Shown: positions 15,970 through 25,395, counted from the first letter of the stretch. The stretch: DNA of 64,000 bases from Candidatus Aquiluna sp. UB-MaderosW2red (GCF_900100865.1 NZ_LT627734.1:806001-870000); one strand, 5' to 3'. A program made the numbers and translations. The notes: generated by a model not told the origin, from the sequence alone.

Positions 15970-16743
15970 CTAAGTGGTCAGCTCTGATTGAAAGCTACGA
16001 TGCAATAAAGAGTTTGTGGCCAGAATGCTTGAAGAGTCCTCGGTTAGTTCTCCGAAAAGATCGGTGATAGACCCACCGGCCTCCAAGATAATCGGAACCA
16101 GGGCGGCAATATCGTGAATCTTTAGGTCGTGCTCGCAAACCATGTCGATGCTCCCCTCAGCCAAGTACATGTAGCTTAAAAAATCCCCAAAGGCGCGCGT
16201 TCGCCATACCTTGCGGCTTAGTGAGATCAGGTTTTCGAGCATGCCAGCTTGATCCCACTGCTGCATCGAGTTGTAGCTAATCGAAGAATCACCGAGGTCT
16301 GCAACTTTGGAAACATCGAGACTTCTGACGCTTCCGTCGACATCCTTGGTGAATGCGCCGTTTCCAAGCTTCGCCCACCAGCGCCTGCCTAAAGCTGGGG
16401 CCGAAACCACCGAGGTGGTAATGATTCCGTTTTCCCGAAGGGCAATCAGGCTGGCCCAGATTGGTAAACCGCGAAGGTAGTTTGCCGTGCCATCGATTGG
16501 GTCAATAATCCAAACTCGCTCGGAGCCCAAAGTGTTCTCAAACTCCTCGCCAATCACACCATCACCCGGGGAGTGTAAATCGATAATCTGGCGCAATTTC
16601 AATTCAACAGCTTTGTCGGCATCGGTAACCGGAGTGCGATCGGGCTTGGTTTCCACCAAAAGGTCGACACTTCGAAAGCGAGTGAGGGAAATTTCATCTG
16701 CGGCATTGGCAAGCAGAATCGCCAGGTCTAGATCGTTCATCAC
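15970..16743 (-). CDS. hisN: Histidinol-phosphatase, inositol-monophosphatase type
   Basis: IMPase-fold phosphatase of 257 residues. The metal site is seen in GEEFENT, IIDPIDGTANYLRGLPIWASLIAL and the late HDLKIHDIAALVPIILEAGG. The segment RTRAFGDFLSYMYLAEGSIDMVCEHDLKIHDIAALVP matches the actinobacterial HisN subfamily, which removes phosphate from L-histidinol phosphate, better than it matches true inositol monophosphatases. No other his gene is near. It follows rsgA by five bases and probably shares its transcript. The start could be GTG 16743 or the adjacent ATG 16740; neither has a clear ribosome site. Confidence 0.85.
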   Translation of the reverse strand: MMNDLDLAILLANAADEISLTRFRSVDLLVETKPDRTPVTDADKAVELKLRQIIDLHSPGDGVIGEEFENTLGSERVWIIDPIDGTANYLRGLPIWASLIALRENGIITTSVVSAPALGRRWWAKLGNGAFTKDVDGSVRSLDVSKVADLGDSSISYNSMQQWDQAGMLENLISLSRKVWRTRAFGDFLSYMYLAEGSIDMVCEHDLKIHDIAALVPIILEAGGSITDLFGELTEDSSSILATNSLLHRSFQSELTT

Positions 16744-16748
16744 TTGGT

Positions 16749-17756
16749 TTAATCTACCGACTGGATCGAGAGAATTAGTCTCCTAAAGGAATCTAGTCGA
16801 AGCTCCTGCAGAACACCCTCGGCCGCTTGGTCATCCAGCGAGCAATCTGGTGCCTCTATCATGTGGGAGCAGCCCCTGGGGCATTTTTCTGCGGCAAGCG
16901 CCAGATCACTAAAGCCTTTGAGCACCCCGGCGGCATCTATCCCGCTGAGACCAAAGGTCCTAATTCCCGGGGTGTCGATCAACCAGCCACCATGGGCGTG
17001 GATCGCCTTGGCCGATGAGGAGGTGTGCTTTCCGCGCCCGGTAACTAAATTCACTTCGCCGGTTGGTCTTTGGTAGTTGGGGGCTAGTTGGTTAATCAGA
17101 GTTGTCTTGCCCACTCCCGAATGGCCAACAAAAACCGTAGTGTGATTTTCGAGTAGGCTCGCCAGTCGGTCAATTTGCGGCTCATCTTTTCGGTATTTAA
17201 TTATCTCTAAATCGAAACCGCGAAAGTTTTCCAGAAACTCATCGGGGTCCTTGAGATCGCACTTGGTCATGACCAAAATCGGCTTTAGGCCTGCGTGGTA
17301 TCCGGCCACTAGATAGCGATCCACCAGCCTGGGTCTTGGCTCCGGGTTTTCACTTGCCATTACGATAACTAATTGATCGGCGTTCGCAACAATGGTTTGC
17401 TCAGCCCCCTCGCCATCTTCGGAGGTTCTAGTTAGCTGAGAGCTTCTGGGTTCACGTCTAACTATTCTCGCAAGCGAGCCTTTATCTGAAGAAACATCCC
17501 CATCCAGCGCGACTCGGTCGCAAGTCACGCAACCGTCTTTGCGCATGTCCTTGGCCAGGGTCGCCAGCACCTCTATCCCGCTATCTAGCAACACCCGATA
17601 TCTTGCTAAATGAACCTCAAGCACCATACCCACCGGAGCGTTATCGAAATTAGGTCGTCGCTTGGTTCTGGGCCTAGAACCTTTGGGGTTGGGCCTGATT
17701 TTGACATCGTCTTCGTCTAGGTCGTGGCGATTCTGCGGTTCATAAAGCCAGCTCAC
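16749..17756 (-). CDS. rsgA: Ribosome small-subunit-dependent GTPase
   Basis: Circularly permuted GTPase that helps late 30S subunit maturation. Order: N-terminal OB-fold (residues about 30-100), G4 MTKCD, P-loop VGHSGVGKTTLIN, G3 DTPGIRTFGL, and a C-terminal zinc knuckle with CPRGCSHMIEAPDC. I take the GTG at 17756 as start, giving 335 residues: it overlaps the aroA TGA as GTGA, and the following SWLYEPQ..DEDDVKIRPNPKGSRPRTKRRP is the typical actinobacterial N-terminus. A longer start eight codons upstream lies inside aroA. Position between aroA and hisN is a common actinobacterial arrangement. Confidence 0.92.
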   Translation of the reverse strand: MSWLYEPQNRHDLDEDDVKIRPNPKGSRPRTKRRPNFDNAPVGMVLEVHLARYRVLLDSGIEVLATLAKDMRKDGCVTCDRVALDGDVSSDKGSLARIVRREPRSSQLTRTSEDGEGAEQTIVANADQLVIVMASENPEPRPRLVDRYLVAGYHAGLKPILVMTKCDLKDPDEFLENFRGFDLEIIKYRKDEPQIDRLASLLENHTTVFVGHSGVGKTTLINQLAPNYQRPTGEVNLVTGRGKHTSSSAKAIHAHGGWLIDTPGIRTFGLSGIDAAGVLKGFSDLALAAEKCPRGCSHMIEAPDCSLDDQAAEGVLQELRLDSFRRLILSIQSVD

Positions 17757-19027
17757 TCGATGCCCAGCATGGTTTCCCAAAGAGCCACAAAATCCGGCAT
17801 GGTCTTTTGGGTGGTTTGAATATTTTCGATCTCAATACCCTTTACCCGCAAGCCGATAACGGCTCCAGCAGTAGCCATCCGGTGATCTTCATAGCTTTGC
17901 CATTGCGCACCGTGCAGGGTTCCGGGCTGAATCTCAATTCCATCGGGTAATTCGGTGGCATTGCCGCCAATCCGATTAATCTCGGTGCAAAGCGCAAAGA
18001 GTCGATCGGTTTCATGACCGCGCAGGTGCGCTATCCCGGTGATGCGGGAGGGGGAGTCGGCCAGGGCCGCCAAGGCCGCAATCACCGGTGCCAGCTCCCC
18101 ACCGATTGATAGATCGATATCGATTCCGGATATTGACCCGCCTCCTGAAACCACCAGGTCGCCATCCTTGAGCTCAACCTCAGCGCCCATTTGGGGCAGG
18201 ATTTGTCGAAATTCGTCTCCCACTTGGGTTGTGTTTGCCGGCCAGTTTTTGATTCTTAGGTTCCCACCAGCCACCAGCACAGCGGCCAAAAATGGCCCGG
18301 CGTTAGATAAATCGGGCTCAATGATTACTGTGCCCCCGGAGACCAGGCCCGGCTCTACCCGCCAGGTGCGCTCATCAATTCGCTTGGCTTTCACGCCTCG
18401 GTTTCTTAGAACAGCTAGCGTCATCTCGATGTGAGGAGCTGACGGCAGCTCGTTCCCATTATGTTTTAGAGTTAGCCCCTCTTGGAACCGAGCCGCCACA
18501 AGCAATAAGCCGGAGACGAACTGGCTGGATTTAGAAGCGTCAATTTCCAGCTCACCGCCACGCACGAATCCATTTCCATGAACGCTCAGCGGTAATGAAT
18601 TAGTCTCCGATTCAACATTGACCCCCAGCTCTCGAAGGGAGTCGATGGTGGTTTTCATGGGGCGTTTTCTAGCCCCGAGGTCGCCATCAAACTGGGTTTC
18701 ACCCTTAGCAAGAGCGGCCAATGGCGGCAAAAATCTCATGACCGTGCCGGCCAAGCCGCAATCAACTTTTGCTGGCCCTATAAGCTCACTCGGGATGACC
18801 AATAGGTCCTCACCTTGCCATTCAAACTTTGTGCCCAAGCCCTCCAATGCCTGAATCATCAGCAGGGTGTCTCTGGATTTCAGTGGAGAAATGAGAGTAG
18901 AAGGGGCCATCGCAATTGCCGAGAGCACCAATTCTCGATTGGTGAGAGATTTAGAGCCGGGAAGCGAAATGCTTGCGTCCAGGGCTTTGCCCAAGGGCGC
19001 TTTCCAATAGGTGTGCTCAGCTGTCAT
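17753..19027 (-). CDS. aroA: 3-phosphoshikimate 1-carboxyvinyltransferase (EPSP synthase)
   Basis: Shikimate-pathway enzyme joining PEP and shikimate 3-phosphate. Seen: LPGSKSLTNRELVLSAIA (PEP/S3P binding lysine), the GLAGTVMRFLPPLA segment where many homologues have NAGTAMR, DGDLGARKRPMKTTIDSL, and EDHRMATAGAVIGLRVKG near the C-terminus with the PEP-contacting residues. The length of 424 residues is normal. TATCTT ends seven bases before the ATG on the minus strand, suggesting a leaderless operon mRNA for aroA-rsgA-hisN. Residues at the glyphosate-contact loops were not assigned to a sensitivity class. Confidence 0.94.
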   Translation of the reverse strand: MTAEHTYWKAPLGKALDASISLPGSKSLTNRELVLSAIAMAPSTLISPLKSRDTLLMIQALEGLGTKFEWQGEDLLVIPSELIGPAKVDCGLAGTVMRFLPPLAALAKGETQFDGDLGARKRPMKTTIDSLRELGVNVESETNSLPLSVHGNGFVRGGELEIDASKSSQFVSGLLLVAARFQEGLTLKHNGNELPSAPHIEMTLAVLRNRGVKAKRIDERTWRVEPGLVSGGTVIIEPDLSNAGPFLAAVLVAGGNLRIKNWPANTTQVGDEFRQILPQMGAEVELKDGDLVVSGGGSISGIDIDLSIGGELAPVIAALAALADSPSRITGIAHLRGHETDRLFALCTEINRIGGNATELPDGIEIQPGTLHGAQWQSYEDHRMATAGAVIGLRVKGIEIENIQTTQKTMPDFVALWETMLGIE

Positions 19028-19034
19028 CAGCTCA

Positions 19035-19040
19035 AAGATA
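19035..19040 (-). promoter_or_regulatory. Putative -10 box (TATCTT) for the aroA operon
   Basis: TATCTT on the minus strand ends seven bases before the aroA ATG. It lies in the 71-bp gap shared with the divergent channel gene. Confidence 0.4.
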
Positions 19041-19086
19041 CCCTAGCCAGGGCCCTCGAGCTAAAAGGTACTAAATCTCAAAATGC

Positions 19087-19092
19087 TAGAAT
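19087..19092 (+). promoter_or_regulatory. Putative -10 box (TAGAAT) for the SLAC1/TDT gene
   Basis: TAGAAT ends six bases before the ATG at 19099, matching the leaderless geometry seen elsewhere in the window. Confidence 0.45.
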
Positions 19093-19098
19093 TTAGTA

Positions 19099-20073
19099 AT
19101 GACCGATACGCAATTAGAGCCGGAATCTGGACTTAAACACCTACCGATTTCTTTATTTGCCGCCGTCATGGGTTTTGCGGGCCTCACAATTGCAACGAAA
19201 AAACTCGAAGAAATGTTCGAACTGCCAACCATCGGCTCGACCATGTTGCTTGTTTTTTCTATTGCTATCTGGTTGTTGGTTTTTGTTGCCTACGCCCTCA
19301 AAGCGTTGCGTTATCCCGAAGCCGTGATTGAGGAACTAGATCACCCGGTTCGGTTGAGTTTTTTTCCGACCGCAGCAATTGGGTTATTGCTGATTGCCAT
19401 ACCGCTGGTTGAAATAAATGAGCTGCTGGCCAATTTGATTTGGTGGATTGGCGCCCTGGGCCAGCTTGGCCTAATGCTTCTTATCTTGGACCGTTGGATT
19501 CATAAGGAGCACTTCAAGCTCGAGCACAACTCCCCGGCCTGGTTTATCCCCGTGGTCGGCAACCTGGTTGTCCCTTTGGCGGGCGTCGAACTTGGTTATG
19601 TTGCGCTTTCCTATTTCTTTTTTGCGATCGGAATATTCTTCTGGCTGCCACTTTTGGCAATCAGCCTGAACCGCGCCTTCTTTTTTCCTGCAATACCCAA
19701 GAAACTATTGCCAACCCTGTTTATTCTGATCGCACCGCCCGCGGTAGCTTTTTTGGCCTGGGTGAGACTCCAGCAAAATGAAATTGATGATTTTGCGGTG
19801 CTGATTTACTTTTTTGGGCTATTCACCACGCTGATGCTGGTCTCCCAGGCCAAGCGATTTATGAATTTGGATTTTGGCCTGCCCTGGTGGGCTTTTACTT
19901 TTCCGCTGACTGCCATCACCGTGGCTAGTTTTCGATTCTATGAACTTGTTCCTCAACTTCAGTATCAGATCATTGCTCTTTCGCTTTATGCGGTGACGGT
20001 GCTGGTGGTTGCCATGGTCTTCGCCGCGACACTTTTCGGCTTTTGGCGCAAAGAAATTTGCGTTCCAGAATAG
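19099..20073 (+). CDS. SLAC1/TDT-family anion channel or transporter
   Basis: Membrane protein of 324 residues with ten hydrophobic segments, beginning with HLPISLFAAVMGFAGLTIA, the TehA/SLAC1 opening motif (helix 1, with a glycine in the MGxxGLxxA pattern). PAWFIPVVGNLVVPLAG and LNRAFFFPAIPKKLLPTLFILIAPPAVAFLAW are further family segments. Members conduct small anions, take up malate, or are linked to tellurite resistance; the specific substrate is not visible. It lies just before sigR on the same strand with a 27-base gap, but sigR seems to have its own promoter. Confidence 0.87.
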   Translation: MTDTQLEPESGLKHLPISLFAAVMGFAGLTIATKKLEEMFELPTIGSTMLLVFSIAIWLLVFVAYALKALRYPEAVIEELDHPVRLSFFPTAAIGLLLIAIPLVEINELLANLIWWIGALGQLGLMLLILDRWIHKEHFKLEHNSPAWFIPVVGNLVVPLAGVELGYVALSYFFFAIGIFFWLPLLAISLNRAFFFPAIPKKLLPTLFILIAPPAVAFLAWVRLQQNEIDDFAVLIYFFGLFTTLMLVSQAKRFMNLDFGLPWWAFTFPLTAITVASFRFYELVPQLQYQIIALSLYAVTVLVVAMVFAATLFGFWRKEICVPE

Positions 20074-20086
20074 CTAGCTGGACGGT

Positions 20087-20092
20087 TAGACT
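20087..20092 (+). promoter_or_regulatory. Putative -10 box (TAGACT) for sigR
   Basis: TAGACT ends eight bases before the sigR ATG. I looked for a SigR-type autoregulatory promoter (GGAAT...GTT) here and did not find a convincing one. Confidence 0.35.
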
Positions 20093-20100
20093 CATTTTCA

Positions 20101-20691
20101 ATGCCTAATCCAAAATCAGAGTCACTCGTCTTATTTGAGGCGCAAGCATTGCCCTTGATGCCCCAGCTTTATGGAGCGGCACTTCGCTGGACCAGAAACC
20201 CATCGGATGCTGAAGATCTAGTTCAAGAAACCTTTGCCAAGGCATTTAACGCTTGGGCCAAATTCGAGCAAGGCACTAACCTCAAGGCCTGGCTCTTTAG
20301 AATCATGACCAACACCCATATCAATCTTTATAACAAGCGCGGCCGGGACAAGGCCAAAACGGCGCTGGATGACCTAGAGGACTGGCAGGTGGGCCAAGGT
20401 GAGTCTTTGACCGCTACCAGATCAAAGTCTGCCGAGCTCGAGGCTCTTGACAACTTGCCGTCTCAGGTGATTCGAGACGCTCTAGATCAGATTCCAGAAG
20501 AGTTCCGAATGGTGGTTTATTACGCGATAGTGGAGGGGCTGCCCTACGCTGAGATTGCTGGGGTTATGGATACACCGGTTGGCACCGTAATGTCTAGACT
20601 TCACCGCGGGAAGAAATTACTAAAAACATTGTTGTCTGAATATGCCGTCCAAGAAGGCTATGGATTAGAAAAAGGAGCCAAACTCGAATGA
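20101..20691 (+). CDS. sigR: RNA polymerase sigma factor SigR/SigH group
   Basis: ECF sigma factor of 196 residues. Region 2 is seen in [52 protein letters not shown], and region 4 in [47 protein letters not shown]. This is the wording of the SigR (Streptomyces) / SigH (Mycobacterium) group, which controls thioredoxin and other disulfide-stress genes. The next gene encodes a zinc anti-sigma factor and overlaps it by four bases (ATGA), the canonical sigR-rsrA arrangement. It is held inactive by RsrA until oxidation releases it. Confidence 0.93.
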   Translation: MPNPKSESLVLFEAQALPLMPQLYGAALRWTRNPSDAEDLVQETFAKAFNAWAKFEQGTNLKAWLFRIMTNTHINLYNKRGRDKAKTALDDLEDWQVGQGESLTATRSKSAELEALDNLPSQVIRDALDQIPEEFRMVVYYAIVEGLPYAEIAGVMDTPVGTVMSRLHRGKKLLKTLLSEYAVQEGYGLEKGAKLE

Positions 20692-20930
20692 AGCAGGTAG
20701 ATTGCGACGAAGTTAAACGCAACGTTCACGAGTACATTCACGCAGAGTTGATGGATTTGGAGCTCAACACCCTCACGAGCCATCTTGCCAATTGCGATTC
20801 GTGCGAGGATCACTACGACATCGAGGTCGTTCTCAATCAGGTGATTTTGCGCTCTTGCGACGAAGTTCCGACCAAGGAATTGGCTGAGCGCGTGATGAAT
20901 CGCTTGATGCAGATTCAGACCAACTCTTAG
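20688..20930 (+). CDS. rsrA: Redox-sensing anti-sigma factor RsrA
   Basis: Short zinc-binding anti-sigma (ZAS) protein of 80 residues that sequesters SigR and lets go when its thiols are oxidised. The metal set is complete: C6 in VDCDEV, then H32-x3-C36-x2-C39 in HLANCDSC. The remaining C-terminal part ([27 protein letters not shown]) is helical. The start is certain from the four-base overlap with sigR. The last four bases overlap the convergent GDSL-like gene. Confidence 0.92.
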   Translation: MKQVDCDEVKRNVHEYIHAELMDLELNTLTSHLANCDSCEDHYDIEVVLNQVILRSCDEVPTKELAERVMNRLMQIQTNS

Positions 20931-21523
20931 TCGCTGGGTTCCGCAAGCCCCAACCAGTCAAACCAGCCTCTATTTAGAACAAGCCAGGCAATTAGACCGT
21001 AGCCCACCTGGCCAGGCAGTCTCCTTTGATGACTTTGCACCTCTGCCAACCAACCCTCGTGTTCGCGAAGCGGCTTAAAGCAATCCACAAAAATAATATT
21101 CCTGCGCCGCACGACGTCTTCAAAGCCAGCGCAAAGATGTTCTAACTCGTGATCAAACTCGGTCACCCCGGTCGGTGCCGGACCCACGACAAAAATCTTT
21201 ACCCCTTCGCGCATCGCGTCATCCAGAAGTGAGGCCAGGTTGAGTCTGGATCGCGAAATCGTGATTGCCGCTGAAATGTCTGCAGCGCTCAGCGCTAAGA
21301 CCAGGTAGTTTTCGCTCTCCGGAGTGAAGCGAAGCATCGCTTCTGATCTCCAGCGCTCCAATAACTTACTGGTAGTTTCGCCCACCATGGCCAGTGGAAA
21401 AAAAGCAACATCCTCGCCCTGCGGCAGCCTAGCCTGAACCCTACCGAGCCAACCCAGGCCCTTCGGGTCGCCAGCACCGGTGAGGAGTTCATCACCGAGC
21501 ACCACCACCCTTAGGGAACGCAA
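20927..21523 (-). CDS. GDSL/SGNH-fold protein lacking the catalytic residues
   Basis: 198-residue protein with an SGNH-hydrolase outline: block I reads VVLGDELLTGAGDPKGLGW, where active enzymes have GDS; here the nucleophile serine is glutamate. Block II-like LAMVGETTSKLLERW and the late RLPGQVGYGLIAWLVLNRGW are recognisable. In the last block the usual D-G-x-H-P-G reads Q-R-R-L-P-G, so the Asp and His of the triad are also absent. It therefore looks like a non-catalytic member. Proteins with GDE in place of GDS occur in related actinobacteria as far as I recall. It starts six bases after the kgd stop on the same strand and is probably co-transcribed with kgd. Confidence 0.75.
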   Translation of the reverse strand: MRSLRVVVLGDELLTGAGDPKGLGWLGRVQARLPQGEDVAFFPLAMVGETTSKLLERWRSEAMLRFTPESENYLVLALSAADISAAITISRSRLNLASLLDDAMREGVKIFVVGPAPTGVTEFDHELEHLCAGFEDVVRRRNIIFVDCFKPLREHEGWLAEVQSHQRRLPGQVGYGLIAWLVLNRGWFDWLGLAEPSD

Positions 21524-21528
21524 TGTTG

Positions 21529-24500
21529 CTAGGCCCCGAAGGCTCGCTGAATCAAATCAGCTTGCTCGGTCGCATGACGCTTCGCCGAGCCAGAGGCCGG
21601 CGAAGCTGAGGCTGGACGAGAGATTGCACGAAGGTTGAGTCCGTACCTGGGCATAAATAGCCCCATATAGGTCCAAGGACCCTGGTTTACGGGCTCATCT
21701 TGCACCCAGATCAATTCGGCATTCGGGAACTGCCCCACGGCTTGGCGCATCTCTTCAACCGGAGTTGGGTAAAGCTGCTCAATTCTTATAATCGCGGTCT
21801 GGCCATCATTTCGCTTCTGGCTTTCTGCCAAAAGATCCCAGTAGATTTTTCCAGAACAGAATAAGACGCGCTTGACGTTGTTTGGGTCTAGCCCCTGCTC
21901 GTCATTAATCAGCGGCCTAAACGAACCATTGGTGAAATCCTCCACCGAAGAAGATGCCGCCTTGAGGCGAAGCATCGATTTGGGGGCGAAGACTATAAGA
22001 GGCCTTTTTGGGGTGGTGTATGCCTGGCGCCTAAGGAGGTGAAAATGCGAGGCCGGGGTTGAAGGCTGCGCCACGGTCATGTTATTTTCGGCGCACAGCT
22101 GCAAGAATCGTTCAATCCTTGCGGATGAGTGGTCTGGCCCCTGGCCCTCGTACCCGTGGGGCAGAAGTAATACCAAAGAGGAGTGTTGGCTCCATTTTTG
22201 CTCTGCAGAGGTAATGAACTCATCCACCACGATTTGAGCACCGTTCACAAAATCACCGAACTGGGCTTCCCAAAGAGTGAGTGTCGCCGGCTCTTCAACC
22301 GAGTAACCATACTCAAAGCCCATGGTCGCATATTCACTCAGAAGAGAATTATAAACATCGAATCGAGCCTGATTTTCGGAGATGTATTTCAGCGGTGTCC
22401 ACTCTTGGCCGGTTTCACGATCGTGAAAGACTGCGTGCCGCTGTACAAAAGTGCCGCGACGCGAATCTTGACCGACAAGGCGCACGTTGATGCCCTCTAA
22501 TAAAAGCGACCCAAATGCCATTAGCTCGCCGTAACCCCAATCAATGCCGCCATCGCGGCTCATCTCTTGACGCTTTTGCAGTAGTTGAGCGAGCTTTGGG
22601 TGAACACTGAAGCCATCGGGCTGGTTGGCGTGTGCGTTGCCTATCGCGTCGACTATCTCTTTGGCTATGGCGGTTGGTCTAATAAGCTCTTGTTTCTCGC
22701 TGGCTGTTGTTCCGATGCCTTGTGGGCGAGTTAGAAGCGGAACTGGCTGTGACATCGCTTCGTGAACATCGACAAAAGCTTGCTCCAATGATTTTTGGAA
22801 TGAGGCGTTGGCCTGGTCGAACTCTTCCTGGGAGATATCTCCGCGACCAATGAGGTTCTCCATGTAAAGGGTCCTGACGCTGCGCTTGGCCTCTACCAAG
22901 TTATACATCAGCGGCTGGGTCATCGAAGGATCATCGCCTTCGTTGTGGCCGCGCCTGCGGTAACAAACGATGTCAATTACGACATCTTTTTGGAAGTCTC
23001 GGCGGTATTCAAAGGCGAGCTTTGAAACTCTTACTACCGCTTCTGGGTCGTCACCGTTAACGTGGAAAATCGGCGCTTGAATACTCTTTGCAATATCTGT
23101 CGAGTAAACCGAAGACCTGGAGTCTTTTGGCAAAGTTGTGAAACCAACCTGGTTATTGACCACGATGTGGATTGTTCCCCCGACTTTATAGGCTTCCAGC
23201 TGCGACATGTTTAGAGTCTCAGGAACCACACCCTGGCCCGCGAATGCGGCGTCACCGTGAATCAAAACTGGCAGCACCGGATAGTTGTCGGGGTTGCCCA
23301 TGCGATCTTGTTTGGCCCTAACGATTCCCTCGAGCACCGGGTTCACGGCCTCTAGGTGAGAAGGGTTAGCGGCGAGTGAGACTTTGATTTGCGAGCCGTG
23401 TCCCGAGGTGAAGATACCTTCGGTCCCCAGGTGATACTTGACATCTCCCGAGCCTTGAACACTTTTTAGGTCCAGGGACCCTTCAAACTCTCGAAATACC
23501 TGACCGTAAGTCTTCCCCGCGATATTGGTAAGAACATTTAGCCTGCCGCGGTGAGCCATTCCGATGGCAACCTCATCGAGTTGCGAATCGGCCGCTTGCT
23601 GCAATATTTCATCCAGGGCGGGTATCAGTGACTCGCTACCTTCTAGAGAAAATCGCTTTTGACCCACGAACTTGGTTTGCAAGAAGGTCTCAAAGGCCTC
23701 GGCCTCGTTGAGCTTATTTAGAATTCGAAACTGCTCAGCCTTGCTGGGTTTCTCATACGGGCGCTCGAGCTTATTTTGAAACCATTGTCTCTCGATGGGA
23801 TTTTGGATGTGCATGTATTCCACGCCGATGGTGCGGCAGTAGCTATCGCGCAAAATCCCGAGCATGTTTCTAAACTTCGCCTTGGATCGGCCACCAAAGC
23901 CGGCCGTCTTAAAGGTTCTATCGAGGTCCCAAAGGCTTAGCCCGTAGGTTCTGATGTCTAGATCCGAGTGCCAGCGTTGGACATATTCAAGCGGGTCGAT
24001 GTCGGCAATCAGGTGCCCTCGCACTCTGAATGCGTTGATATATTCTTGGATCCTGGTGTTTTTACCGGATTGGTCGGCAAGGTCCCAGTGAAAATCGCTT
24101 ACCCACATCACAGGCGTGTAGGGGATTCGCATATCGGAATAGATTTTCTCGTAGAAACTTCTTTCGCCAAGTAGCAGCTCATTCACAATCTTGAGAAACT
24201 CACCGGATCCAGCACCTTGAATAACACGGTGATCGTAGGTTGAGGTGAGGGTGAGAATCTTCCCGAGTCCCTGCTGCGCCAAGACTTCTTCGGCCATCCC
24301 CTGGTACTGAGCTGGATAATCCAGTGCTCCAACTCCAACTATGCAGCCTTGACCCCTTGTGAGCCTTGGAACCGAATGCACAGTCCCGATACCGCCAGGG
24401 TTAGTGAGTGAAATGGTGGTACCCGCGAAATCCTCGGCGGTGAGCTTATTGTCCCTAGCCTTTTTCACCAACGCCTCGTAAGCGAAAAGAAATTCTGAGA

Positions 24501-25281
24501 AGTTTAGATTCTGAGCTCGCTTGATGTTTGGGACTAGCAGTGCTCGGGAGCCATCCGGCTTAGGGATATCGATTGCGAGTCCGAAGTTCACATTGGCCGG
24601 CGAAACTAGTGCTGGCTTACCATCAACCTCATCGTAAAAAACGTTTTGGCTTGGGAATTCTTTGATTGCCTGAACTACCGCGTAACCAATTAGGTGCGTG
24701 AAGGAGATCTTGCCGCCACGAGTTCGCTTCAGGTGGGAGTTGATAACGATGCGGTTGTCGATCATAACTTTTGCTGCGACCTGGCGAACACTAGTTGCGG
24801 TTGGCATCGAAAGCGAGGCGTCCATATTGGTCGCCAAAGTTTTCGACATGCCACGCAGGATCGTAATCTCTGGTTCGTCACTTACTTGCTCAATCGCAAG
24901 CGGAATGGTTCCGGTAGCCGGCAGGTCTGCTGGGACCGGAGTGGTTTTTGGGGCCTCATCAGTTGTCTTTGCGACCGGAATTGTGATGGCCTCGGTTGGC
25001 GGGGCGGGAGCGTCGGCATCAAATGCCTGAACAATCGTCGAGTCAGTATCGATGATCGTGATTGATCCGGTGGCCGGTTCGCCCGAATCAAAGCTATTAG
25101 CCGGCTCGGGAGCAGGCGCAGTTTGGGGCTTTGCCTGAGCAAGATGGTAGCGCTCTAAAATTTGCCACCAGGATTTATCTACCGAGTCTGGGTTTACTAG
25201 CCACTGGCCATACATTTCGGCGACTAACCACTCGTTGGCGCCGAAATCTGATTCGGAATTGTGACTGTCTTTATCCGACAA
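21529..25281 (-). CDS. kgd: Multifunctional 2-oxoglutarate decarboxylase/dehydrogenase E1-E2 fusion
   Basis: Actinobacterial Kgd/OdhA protein of 1250 residues that decarboxylates 2-oxoglutarate with TPP and serves as E1 and part of E2 of the 2-oxoglutarate dehydrogenase complex. Order: N-terminal segment NEWLVAEMYGQWLVNP (residues 16-31), a Pro/Ala/Thr-rich linker (about 45-135), an E2-type acyltransferase domain (about 140-370) with H351 in TYDHRVIQGAGSGE, and the E1 domain (about 390-1250) with AHRGRLNVL, GDAAFAGQGVVPE, NNQVGFTT and RRGHNEGDDPSMTQP for TPP binding. There is no lipoyl domain, as expected; lipoyl groups come from another E2. The start is TTG with AAGGGG upstream. Confidence 0.95.
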   Translation of the reverse strand: MSDKDSHNSESDFGANEWLVAEMYGQWLVNPDSVDKSWWQILERYHLAQAKPQTAPAPEPANSFDSGEPATGSITIIDTDSTIVQAFDADAPAPPTEAITIPVAKTTDEAPKTTPVPADLPATGTIPLAIEQVSDEPEITILRGMSKTLATNMDASLSMPTATSVRQVAAKVMIDNRIVINSHLKRTRGGKISFTHLIGYAVVQAIKEFPSQNVFYDEVDGKPALVSPANVNFGLAIDIPKPDGSRALLVPNIKRAQNLNFSEFLFAYEALVKKARDNKLTAEDFAGTTISLTNPGGIGTVHSVPRLTRGQGCIVGVGALDYPAQYQGMAEEVLAQQGLGKILTLTSTYDHRVIQGAGSGEFLKIVNELLLGERSFYEKIYSDMRIPYTPVMWVSDFHWDLADQSGKNTRIQEYINAFRVRGHLIADIDPLEYVQRWHSDLDIRTYGLSLWDLDRTFKTAGFGGRSKAKFRNMLGILRDSYCRTIGVEYMHIQNPIERQWFQNKLERPYEKPSKAEQFRILNKLNEAEAFETFLQTKFVGQKRFSLEGSESLIPALDEILQQAADSQLDEVAIGMAHRGRLNVLTNIAGKTYGQVFREFEGSLDLKSVQGSGDVKYHLGTEGIFTSGHGSQIKVSLAANPSHLEAVNPVLEGIVRAKQDRMGNPDNYPVLPVLIHGDAAFAGQGVVPETLNMSQLEAYKVGGTIHIVVNNQVGFTTLPKDSRSSVYSTDIAKSIQAPIFHVNGDDPEAVVRVSKLAFEYRRDFQKDVVIDIVCYRRRGHNEGDDPSMTQPLMYNLVEAKRSVRTLYMENLIGRGDISQEEFDQANASFQKSLEQAFVDVHEAMSQPVPLLTRPQGIGTTASEKQELIRPTAIAKEIVDAIGNAHANQPDGFSVHPKLAQLLQKRQEMSRDGGIDWGYGELMAFGSLLLEGINVRLVGQDSRRGTFVQRHAVFHDRETGQEWTPLKYISENQARFDVYNSLLSEYATMGFEYGYSVEEPATLTLWEAQFGDFVNGAQIVVDEFITSAEQKWSQHSSLVLLLPHGYEGQGPDHSSARIERFLQLCAENNMTVAQPSTPASHFHLLRRQAYTTPKRPLIVFAPKSMLRLKAASSSVEDFTNGSFRPLINDEQGLDPNNVKRVLFCSGKIYWDLLAESQKRNDGQTAIIRIEQLYPTPVEEMRQAVGQFPNAELIWVQDEPVNQGPWTYMGLFMPRYGLNLRAISRPASASPASGSAKRHATEQADLIQRAFGA

Positions 25282-25341
25282 GGATGCCCCTTTGAACGAA
25301 AACTCTTTGAAAATCTTGCCAAGTCTAATGCTTCAGCGAGT

Positions 25342-25347
25342 TATAGT
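25342..25347 (+). promoter_or_regulatory. Putative -10 box (TATAGT) upstream of the CNNM pair
   Basis: TATAGT lies 48 bases before the TTG start of the first CNNM gene and gives a leader containing a good ribosome site (GAGGTAAG). A -35-like TTGCCA is present but with a long 20-base spacer. Confidence 0.35.
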
Positions 25348-25395
25348 GAACTCACTAATGGAGCATGATAAACCTAAGACCCTAGAGGTAAGCGC

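Noticed and set aside
20041-20100. SigR-type autoregulatory promoter before sigR
   Set aside because: No GGAAT or GGGAAT with a correctly spaced GTT was found; only the TAGACT box is plausible.
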